A stretch of DNA of 6,888 bases from NCBI GenBank assembly GCA_002349525.1, contig DEDL01000009.1:44512-51399 (forward strand). Direction: 5' to 3'. Source of the DNA: Lachnoclostridium sp. UBA2905. Lineage in GTDB: Bacteria > Bacillota > Clostridia > Lachnospirales > Lachnospiraceae. Below the pieces are notes generated by a model. It made no database searches, had not been told where the DNA came from, and saw only the letters and a program-made list of their open reading frames with translations. Below, piece by piece: positions 1 through 5,488 of this stretch. The position numbers and the translations under genes were made by a program. Position 1 is the stretch's first letter. Every line of letters starts with the position of its first letter.

Positions 1-66
1 ATACTTAAGCAATTCTCCTAAAAATGATATTGCCAGAATAAGTAGAAACTGTTTTAAATACTTCAA
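1..66 (-). CDS. CidA/LrgA-family holin-like membrane protein, first 22 codons (runs off left edge)
   Basis: The gene starts with TTG at 66-64, and only 22 residues fit before the window edge. They read MKYLKQFLLIL, then AISFLGELLKY, a hydrophobic first membrane helix ending in the G-E-L-L-K pattern typical of the N-terminus of CidA/LrgA proteins. This family comprises small four-helix membrane proteins, described as holin-like or antiholin-like and linked to murein hydrolase control and to export of by-products of overflow metabolism. The start is fixed by a strong GAGGTGA ribosome binding site 5 bases upstream and by a consensus promoter with no other gene between. It has its own promoter and is probably not part of the upstream operon. 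An lrgB/cidB-type partner would be expected further left. The family call rests on a short N-terminal fragment, so another small membrane protein is possible. Confidence 0.7.
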   Translation of the reverse strand, partial: MKYLKQFLLILAISFLGELLKY

Positions 67-71
67 AAATC

Positions 72-78
72 TCACCTC
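72..78 (-). promoter_or_regulatory. Ribosome binding site for the TTG-started CidA/LrgA-like gene
   Basis: The minus strand reads GAGGTGA, then GATTT, then the TTG start. The strength and spacing of this site are the main reason for accepting a TTG start; no ATG in this frame fits better. Confidence 0.75.
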
Positions 79-114
79 AAAAAAATGATTGATGACGAAA
101 CACCACCAATCATT
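79..114 (-). terminator. Probable intrinsic terminator of the peptidase/AAA+ operon
   Basis: On the minus strand an 8-base arm AATGATTG (114-107) pairs exactly with CAATCATT (91-84). The inner bases GTGGTG and CGTCAT can continue the stem if G-U pairs are allowed, giving about 14 pairs around a UUU loop. The downstream arm runs into seven T residues (85-79). It lies about 47 bases after the stop codon of the second signal peptidase, where an operon terminator is expected. The stem is not GC-rich, so strength is uncertain. The same inverted repeat could also be an operator, because it overlaps the -10 box of the next gene. Confidence 0.5.
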
Positions 115-139
115 ATAGTCTTTGTTATATTATTGTCAA
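112..139 (-). promoter_or_regulatory. Consensus sigma-A promoter for the CidA/LrgA-like gene
   Basis: On the minus strand the -35 box TTGACA (139-134) and the -10 box TATAAT (117-112) both match the consensus exactly, with a 16-base spacer. The sequence upstream of -35 is A-rich, as in an UP element. Transcription should begin near 105, giving a leader of roughly 40 bases. The -10 box shares three bases with the inverted repeat that forms the likely terminator of the preceding operon. Confidence 0.8.
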
Positions 140-161
140 TCACTTTTTTGTATCTTATTTT

Positions 162-779
162 TTACTTTTTTGTGTCTTCTTTTTTTCTTCTGTTAAGCTC
201 TTCAACTATCTCACGCACAGCTGCTTCCTCTTCTTCCTTCGCAATCTTTTTTGCATATTTTACTGTCTTAAACAGATTTGTAAAAAGAAGAATTGCTAAC
301 GGAATGATAATAATCGGAATGAATATCAATGGATTAGAAGCTAGTCTTACTGCCTTACCAAACGTAAGCGAGCTTGCAACAACCCTTCCAAGAAGAAACT
401 CATCCTTAGCATCATAGTTGTCTGCAACATTATTACCGTCTCCCTTAGTTACAAAGCTTATACTTCCATTACCATTATGTATTATATCTACCACACGATG
501 AGTATTGACTGTGCCATCAAGAGAAGGGTCTGAGGAATAAAATGATATGATGTCATTCACCTTAATATCCGAAGCTTCAGCCTTTTTAACTATTATCATC
601 GTATCAACTGGTAACGTTGGCTCCATACTTCCAGTAGTAATTCTAAGAGCCATATAACCTGCAATACTTGGAGTTTTGCCTGGTTTAGTCATCAATACAA
701 CACACAGAACAACTACCGCCAATAATATTACAAGAACCGATATTGTATTAACGATTCCGTAAAGAATTTTCTTAATCAT
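162..779 (-). CDS. SipW/ER-type signal peptidase I (second copy in the operon)
   Basis: This 205-residue membrane protease belongs to the archaeal/ER-type signal peptidase I group (S26B), which includes SipW of Bacillus. In this group the usual catalytic lysine is replaced by histidine. The N-terminal anchor spans about residues 5-30. The catalytic serine is Ser51 in the SMEPTLP motif, with His94 in NTHRV and Asp114 in KGDGNN. A second membrane helix (roughly 150-170, rich in Ile and Pro) is followed by a charged KKIAKEEEEAA-type tail, predicted cytosolic. The ATG at 779 is preferred: it makes an 8-base ATGATTAA overlap with the previous stop codon, and it places the serine at residue 51, exactly as in the first peptidase. 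An in-frame ATG at 791 would sit directly against the GAAGAGG motif, too close for ribosome binding. Likely job: processing SipW-dependent preproteins such as the gene at 5487-6305. Confidence 0.85.
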   Translation of the reverse strand: MIKKILYGIVNTISVLVILLAVVVLCVVLMTKPGKTPSIAGYMALRITTGSMEPTLPVDTMIIVKKAEASDIKVNDIISFYSSDPSLDGTVNTHRVVDIIHNGNGSISFVTKGDGNNVADNYDAKDEFLLGRVVASSLTFGKAVRLASNPLIFIPIIIIPLAILLFTNLFKTVKYAKKIAKEEEEAAVREIVEELNRRKKEDTKK

Positions 780-2991
780 TGGAATCTTCATCCTCTTCTT
801 TGCGTCTTATTTTCTTAAGTATATAATGACTGAGACTGTTTTTCTCAGCTTTCTTAAGGGCCATCTGTTCATTCAGTCTTGCTTCAATAGCTGATTTTCT
901 GAGAGAATCTGCCTCTGATCTTAACTTCTCAAGTTCAAAGGAATTCTGCTGCTTGTAAGAAGAAAGCTTCTCCTCTGCATCCGCCTTAACACTTGCAACT
1001 TCATCAGCCGCATCAAGTTTAATCTTATTAATCTCGCTGTCTTTTTCTTCTTCAAGCTTCTTGTAGCGTTCATCTTTTTCAGCTATAGTTCTGGCAAGTT
1101 CGCTTTCTGTATCTGCCTTAAGATTAGCGATTTCTGTATCCTTGTCAGCCTTAAGTGCTGCAAGCTCTGCATCCTTGCTTGCAGTCAGATTGGCAATTTC
1201 TGTATCTTTGTCTGCTTTGAGCGTAGCAAGCTTTGTTTCCATATCAGCTGTAATATCAGCAACCTGCTTTTTAGCATCAGTTTCTGACTTACCAAGAAGT
1301 CTTTCAAGCTCTTCTATTCTGGCTTTAAGTTTTGCAGTATCATCATCTGCCTGGGCTAGTTTGGCATTAAGACTGCTTACAGTAGTCTCTGCCTCATTAA
1401 TACGCTTTCTGGCATCTTCACTTATGTCTGCGATCTGAGACTCATAATCATTCTTAAGGGAGGTTATAGCCTCTTCCTTCTCATTCTCAAGAGCTGCTAT
1501 AGCTGTCTCATTCTCATTCTTGAGGGCTGCTATTGTTTCCTCATGCTCATTCTTAAGGGAAGTTATAGCCTCTTCCTTCTCATTCTCAAGAGCTGCTATA
1601 GCTGTCTCATTCTCATTCCTGAGGGCTGCTACTGTTTCTTCATGCTCTGTATTAAGAGCCTCAAGCTTTGCCTCTGAATCTGACTTATACTGCTCATATT
1701 CATTATAGGTTACTTTGTGAGCCTTCTGCTCTTCTTCAAGCTCAGCAGAGAGGTTATTGATTGTTTCCTCATTCTGTGACTGTATGTCATTCATAGAATT
1801 AAGCTGCTCTGAAAGAGATTCCATCTGCCACTGCATATCTGACAATGAGTACTCTAACTGGTTAACACTGTTTTCCAGTTCTGCACACCTTGCAGTCTCT
1901 TCCTCAAGCTTAGCCTCTGCTTCAAGCTGTGCCTCTGTTACTTCTTCTACGAAAACCTTTCTGACCTCGACATCCGGAATGTCACGATTATCAACAATCT
2001 CTTCCTTAATCTCTTTAACAAATTTAGGCTTAACAGGTTCACGGGTAACATTGGCTATTTCACTCATCTGACGTGGGTCAGACTCTATAAGGGATTTGAA
2101 AACTGTATAGTTTCCAATCATATTCATGTACATCTGGAGCATGTACTCTTCATCCATCTCAAGAGCTGAATCCTGCTCCTCTATGGAGTAACCAACTTCA
2201 TCATAGCTTTCAATAAACTGCCACAGCTTATAACAGGTTCTATAATCAGGATCCTTCATCATAAGGTTAGTACGCTGGATGGGGCTTGTTACTTTGGCAC
2301 AGCCATCCATAATCTCACAGAAGGCGCTGGTTCTTAAAACCTTTGAAAGTCTACGCACACGGTCGATTCTTTTGAAGACGTCCATATTGTCGGCATCACT
2401 TTCAACAAGACTCTGCTTATTCTTAATAGACATCTCAATTTTGTAGGAAATCTGCTCGTATGCATCATCTACCTTGGTTTCCATCTTCATTACATTGGTT
2501 GTTTCATCACCTGTAGACCAGAAGATTACATCTGTTCGTTTATCAACGAATGCAAATAAACGTCTGATCAGATGATATACAAACCTGTTTTCATACAAAT
2601 CATAACTTTCTTCAGTTGTAACATTAAGAATATGCGTTGGCTGAATCTCTCCTGCTGCATTAGTTCCAATAAACTGTGTATTCTGACTAAGATGTCTTAC
2701 ACTGTCTGCTGTAATTTTCTTTGCAAGAGCAACAGGAACAACCTCTTCACTTGACTTTATAAACCTTCTTGGCTTATCAACAATCTTGAATATAGCATCA
2801 AGACCATCTTCAACGACAGAAAGCCATGCCTCATCAACAACCTTGTGGAGAACTCTGTAAGTCTGCTCCATAGTGTTGTCACCGGCCTGTACCATTTCAA
2901 ATAAATATTGGAAATATCTGTCATCAGCAATACCTTCTTCGACACTACTTGTATATTTAGAATATAAATCACTAATTGTATCTTCTGCCAT
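772..2991 (-). CDS. DUF2357-like (McrC-partner-like) protein with long hendecad coiled coil and no nuclease domain
   Basis: This protein has 739 residues. Residues about 70-300 resemble the DUF2357 domain of partners of McrB-like ATPases: PRRFI at 74-78, the diagnostic YDLYENRF at 130-137, and DPDYRTCYKLW at 247-257, the spot where these proteins usually carry a Y..(x)..LW helix. Family members normally continue into a PD-(D/E)XK nuclease; no such motif is seen here. Instead, residues about 350-715 are nearly all charged coiled coil. Within it, residues 438-525 and 570-701 are built of consecutive 11-residue units. There is no membrane helix or signal peptide, so it should be cytosolic. It starts at ATG 2991 behind AAGGCGG, 31 bases after the AAA+ gene, and its stop overlaps the next peptidase start. 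Probable role: scaffold or effector arm of the AAA+ ATPase. The domain match is by eye; the coiled coil is certain. Confidence 0.7.
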   Translation of the reverse strand: MAEDTISDLYSKYTSSVEEGIADDRYFQYLFEMVQAGDNTMEQTYRVLHKVVDEAWLSVVEDGLDAIFKIVDKPRRFIKSSEEVVPVALAKKITADSVRHLSQNTQFIGTNAAGEIQPTHILNVTTEESYDLYENRFVYHLIRRLFAFVDKRTDVIFWSTGDETTNVMKMETKVDDAYEQISYKIEMSIKNKQSLVESDADNMDVFKRIDRVRRLSKVLRTSAFCEIMDGCAKVTSPIQRTNLMMKDPDYRTCYKLWQFIESYDEVGYSIEEQDSALEMDEEYMLQMYMNMIGNYTVFKSLIESDPRQMSEIANVTREPVKPKFVKEIKEEIVDNRDIPDVEVRKVFVEEVTEAQLEAEAKLEEETARCAELENSVNQLEYSLSDMQWQMESLSEQLNSMNDIQSQNEETINNLSAELEEEQKAHKVTYNEYEQYKSDSEAKLEALNTEHEETVAALRNENETAIAALENEKEEAITSLKNEHEETIAALKNENETAIAALENEKEEAITSLKNDYESQIADISEDARKRINEAETTVSSLNAKLAQADDDTAKLKARIEELERLLGKSETDAKKQVADITADMETKLATLKADKDTEIANLTASKDAELAALKADKDTEIANLKADTESELARTIAEKDERYKKLEEEKDSEINKIKLDAADEVASVKADAEEKLSSYKQQNSFELEKLRSEADSLRKSAIEARLNEQMALKKAEKNSLSHYILKKIRRKEEDEDSND
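889..1284 (-). repeat. Second block of 11-residue coiled-coil repeats (residues 570-701 of the DUF2357-like protein)
   Basis: Twelve consecutive 11-residue units without gaps can be read, for example TADMETKLATL, KADKDTEIANL (twice), TASKDAELAAL, EEEKDSEINKI and KADAEEKLSSY. Hydrophobic residues recur at positions 8 and 11 of each unit. The 11-residue period predicts a right-handed or nearly straight coiled coil rather than the usual seven-residue left-handed type. Confidence 0.8.
1417..1680 (-). repeat. First block of 11-residue coiled-coil repeats (residues 438-525 of the DUF2357-like protein)
   Basis: Eight consecutive 11-residue units: DSEAKLEALNT, EHEETVAALRN, ENETAIAALEN, EKEEAITSLKN, then EHEETIAALKN, ENETAIAALEN and EKEEAITSLKN again, and finally DYESQIADISE. 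Hydrophobic residues fall at positions 6 and 9 of each unit. Confidence 0.85.
1449..1646 (-). repeat. 99-bp tandem duplication, two copies, 95 of 99 bases identical
   Basis: Copy 1 is 1449-1547 and copy 2 is 1548-1646, head to tail without spacer. Differences are at 1462/1561, 1520/1619, 1533/1632 and 1540/1639. Each copy encodes 33 residues, or three 11-residue units, so the duplication keeps both reading frame and coiled-coil register. Only two residues differ (Val/Ile and Arg/Lys), both conservative. The near identity suggests a recent duplication or ongoing copy-number change. Confidence 0.95.
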
Positions 2992-3022
2992 CTTATCGCC
3001 GCCTTACACATCTTATGTTATA

Positions 3023-4687
3023 TTAATACATATTCTGAATTCTTCTTAAGTAATCCTTACTATCAATCATTCCGGTCTCACCAAAGGTCTTCTCTATGTA
3101 GCTGATAAGACCGCTAATCTCGTCACGTACAAATGTAACGTTCATACTTTCGAACTTCTTCAAAACCTTTCTTGCCACAATATAATCCATGGCATCCAAT
3201 TCAGTTCCGCCGCATGCAACATATACAGGAATAAAGTCATACATATGCTTCATAATACGGTTTCCGAAAGAAAGCTTAAATCTGGTAATCAGATACTGGT
3301 CAAGCTTCTGCATATTTTCAAGTAGCTCATCACTGATAGGATGATCCACCTTTGCCTTCTGGAACAGATACTGAAGATGTTCAGTTGTAACAATACTCTT
3401 TGGATGAGGTTCACATTCAAATGCATCTGCTCGCTCATTCAACTCAATTGGCATAGCACGGTCGTAAACCTTATCAGTAATTGTAAATGTAGAGTCATCG
3501 TTGTTGGCTGTTCCAACAAACCATGTACTGTCTGGAACATGTATTTTACCGCCATCCATCTTAACAGGGTCTCCATCCCAGGCAGTTGGAACAAGGTCAA
3601 GAACCCACTCATCTTTACTAGGCATTTCAAGGACTGAAAGCATCTCAGCAAAATAGTACTCAATTCGCGCAAGGTTCATCTCGTCAAGTACAATAAGTGT
3701 TGGCTCCTGTCTGTAATTGGCCTCATATAAGGCTCTTAAGAACTCTGTTTCATTGAACTTCTTAGAGAACTCATTGAAATAACCAAGAAGCTCACTTCTA
3801 TCCCTGAATGAAGGCTGTACTGAAACAATAGTAGCCGGATTATTCAGGTAACGGCTGAAGGAATAAGGAAGACTTGTCTTACCTGTACCAGATATACCCT
3901 CTAAGATAAGAAGCTTACTTGCTGCCATACCGGCAACAAATCTTCTGACAATCTCTGGCGTATAATAGAGATGCATCTGGCTTGCTGCAAAGAGACGATA
4001 TCCCTCAGCAAAATCCTCCAATGAAATGTCATTATCAAATTCTGGATATTCATATGTTGTATACTTGTCATCCACAAGTGACAGTTTCGGAAAACGATGT
4101 GGAATATTTTTCTTATCCTCAGTAAGAATAGCCTGTAATACAGGAGCCTTACCACCGGCACCCATAGCAGAAAGTGCAACTCCCTCAGCAGAAGCTCCTT
4201 CGCCTGTAGCAGCCACTTCACCATTGCTTCCATCAGCATTGGTAACATTGCCAACTGTAGGAAGCTCATCATCTATAATAGCTGAAGCTCCCATATATGG
4301 AATTCTTTTAGTTCCTCCCATCGCATTCACCTTAAGAGCAAGAATACTGTTCTTCTCTTCCATAAGGGATAAAACCTGTTTGTTAAGTCGGCCAATCTCT
4401 CTGTACAGTACTGAATTATCTGCTGTATCAGTCTTAAGCCTGTGTCTTAAAACTGCCCTTTTAACAATAAGAATAATAATAGTAACAGGAATCGCTATAA
4501 GAATTATCATAAGTAAAACAGATAGAATCTTACCTGCAATACTAAGATCAGCAAAATAAGTCTTAAATATCAGGAAGTATTCTGCCCATCCTGTAACAAA
4601 TAACTTTACAAATGCAACTCCCCATTGCACAAGGTTATATACAACCTGTGACAAAAGTTCGTAAGCAAATTTCAAAAACTCACTCAT
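3023..4687 (-). CDS. Membrane-tethered McrB-like AAA+ NTPase (AAA_5 type)
   Basis: This protein has 554 residues. A hydrophobic N-terminus (about 11-41, possibly a first membrane or re-entrant helix) precedes a clear membrane helix at 52-76. A short coiled coil (about 90-115) and an Ala/Gly-rich linker (about 155-180) follow. The AAA+ domain begins near 230. Walker A is GISGTGKT at 264-271. Walker B is LIVLDEMNLA at 331-340 (Asp335, Glu336), followed by RIEYYFAEMLSVLE as in dynein/McrB-class ATPases. The sensor-1 region VGTANNDDST (391-400) has Asn395 and Asp398 in the N-x-x-D spacing of McrB GTPases. A likely arginine finger is Arg410 in DKVYDRA. All key residues are present, so it should be active. 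Whether it uses ATP or GTP is open. Start ATG 4687 lies two bases after the stop of the first peptidase, with GGAGG inside that gene's last codons. This suggests translational coupling. Confidence 0.85.
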   Translation of the reverse strand: MSEFLKFAYELLSQVVYNLVQWGVAFVKLFVTGWAEYFLIFKTYFADLSIAGKILSVLLMIILIAIPVTIIILIVKRAVLRHRLKTDTADNSVLYREIGRLNKQVLSLMEEKNSILALKVNAMGGTKRIPYMGASAIIDDELPTVGNVTNADGSNGEVAATGEGASAEGVALSAMGAGGKAPVLQAILTEDKKNIPHRFPKLSLVDDKYTTYEYPEFDNDISLEDFAEGYRLFAASQMHLYYTPEIVRRFVAGMAASKLLILEGISGTGKTSLPYSFSRYLNNPATIVSVQPSFRDRSELLGYFNEFSKKFNETEFLRALYEANYRQEPTLIVLDEMNLARIEYYFAEMLSVLEMPSKDEWVLDLVPTAWDGDPVKMDGGKIHVPDSTWFVGTANNDDSTFTITDKVYDRAMPIELNERADAFECEPHPKSIVTTEHLQYLFQKAKVDHPISDELLENMQKLDQYLITRFKLSFGNRIMKHMYDFIPVYVACGGTELDAMDYIVARKVLKKFESMNVTFVRDEISGLISYIEKTFGETGMIDSKDYLRRIQNMY

Positions 4688-4689
4688 GC

Positions 4690-5433
4690 CTATTTATCCT
4701 CCTCACCACGATTTTCGGCATTTTTCGCTTTTTCAATTTCCTCCATTGCCTGACGCTTCATAGCCTCAGCCTCTTCCATAATTCTCTTAGCCTCAGCAAG
4801 CTTACTTGCGGCCTCGTCATCAGCTGCCTTGCCTGCTGCAGTACTTGCAGCCTTGGCTTCTTCGATTTCCTTAGCATTCTCAATAGCAATAGCCTTCTTC
4901 AATTTGATGTTAATCATAATAAGATTGTACACCTGGTAAATGAAGAACAGAAGCATTGGAAATACAATAACAAGAAGGAATCCTGTGCTACTGGAAATGA
5001 AGTCCATAACCTTTCCAACCTTTGATAAATGCCCTATATATTTACCAACAATGTCACCGTCAGATATAATATGCTGGTCGACAACACCATTGTTATTATC
5101 ACCGATAGTAGTATAACTTCTGCCTGCACCCACATCAGAAATTTCTTTAATTCTATGAGTATTAAGTGCATATTCATTGTCAATAATAGTATGGAAGCAG
5201 ATAATATCTCCCTCTTTAAGAGTTGAAGGATCACACTTACGGATAAATATCATATCCCCTGCACTAAATGTTGGTGCCATGGAATCCGATTTAACTACCA
5301 AAGGAGTATATCCAAGAATACTTGACACATTCTGATTGTCTCTTGTTGCCATTGTCGTAAAAGAATACAGTGCTGCCACAAGGATAATAAACCATAAAAT
5401 AACACTTACAATAACTGTTCCAATCTTTTTCAT
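4690..5433 (-). CDS. SipW/ER-type signal peptidase I with long charged cytosolic tail (first copy)
   Basis: A 247-residue membrane protease of the SipW/ER-type signal peptidase I group. The N-terminal anchor is at about 4-27. The catalytic serine is Ser51 in SDSMAPTF, with His93 in NTHRI and Asp112 in TIGDNNN. A second membrane helix at about 153-175 contains FLLVIVFPMLLFF. The remaining roughly 70 residues form an Ala/Glu/Lys-rich helical tail, predicted cytosolic and unusually long for this family. The start is the ATG at 5433, with GGAGAGG 10 bases upstream; an in-frame ATG at 5466 would place that binding site inside the coding sequence and is rejected. It lies directly downstream of a SipW-type substrate gene, which is the classic arrangement of SipW with TasA-like proteins. 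Confidence 0.88.
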   Translation of the reverse strand: MKKIGTVIVSVILWFIILVAALYSFTTMATRDNQNVSSILGYTPLVVKSDSMAPTFSAGDMIFIRKCDPSTLKEGDIICFHTIIDNEYALNTHRIKEISDVGAGRSYTTIGDNNNGVVDQHIISDGDIVGKYIGHLSKVGKVMDFISSSTGFLLVIVFPMLLFFIYQVYNLIMINIKLKKAIAIENAKEIEEAKAASTAAGKAADDEAASKLAEAKRIMEEAEAMKRQAMEEIEKAKNAENRGEEDK

Positions 5434-5440
5434 AACTACT

Positions 5441-5449
5441 TTTCCTCTC
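5441..5449 (-). promoter_or_regulatory. Ribosome binding site deciding the first peptidase start at 5433
   Basis: GGAGAGG followed by about 10 bases precedes the ATG at 5433. It lies between this ATG and the upstream in-frame ATG at 5466, so it supports the shorter protein. Confidence 0.7.
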
Positions 5450-5468
5450 CAAATTAATATAATCATTC

Positions 5469-5488
5469 AATTACGCCTTGGCATAATT
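5469..5488 (-). other. Inverted repeat / RNA hairpin between a substrate gene and its peptidase gene
   Basis: The 20 bases are almost self-complementary: AATTATGCC against GGCGTAATT around a central AA, with one G-U pair. The repeat overlaps the last bases of the stop codon of the gene at 5487-6305. No T-tract follows on the minus strand, so it is not a good intrinsic terminator. It may stabilise the 3' end of the upstream message or act as a processing site, which would let the substrate be made in excess over the peptidase. Confidence 0.5.

Noticed and set aside
146..190. T-rich tracts on the plus strand
   Set aside because: Read on the minus strand they are mostly Lys codons of the peptidase tail and A-rich sequence upstream of the -35 box. 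No stem precedes a T-tract in the plus direction.
85..417. 110-codon plus-strand open frame starting at an ATG
   Set aside because: It covers the terminator/promoter region and the antisense of the second signal peptidase. It has no plausible ribosome binding site, and its Ser-rich composition is the mirror of Glu/Lys-rich coding.
1417..1680. Possible CRISPR-like or non-coding repeat array
   Set aside because: The repeats are contiguous without spacers, in frame, and encode 11-residue coiled-coil units, so they are coding.
1142..1708. Ser/Ala-rich plus-strand open frames opposite the coiled coil
   Set aside because: Their repetitiveness is the antisense of the hendecad repeats; open antisense frames are expected there.
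4026..4559. 177-codon plus-strand open frame
   Set aside because: It lies antisense to the N-terminal half and linker of the AAA+ gene, whose motifs are intact. Its residues mirror the Ala/Gly linker, and no domain is recognisable.
5434..5466. Upstream ATG at 5466 for the first signal peptidase
   Set aside because: The ribosome binding site GGAGAGG lies between it and the ATG at 5433, and the shorter form aligns Ser51 with the second peptidase.
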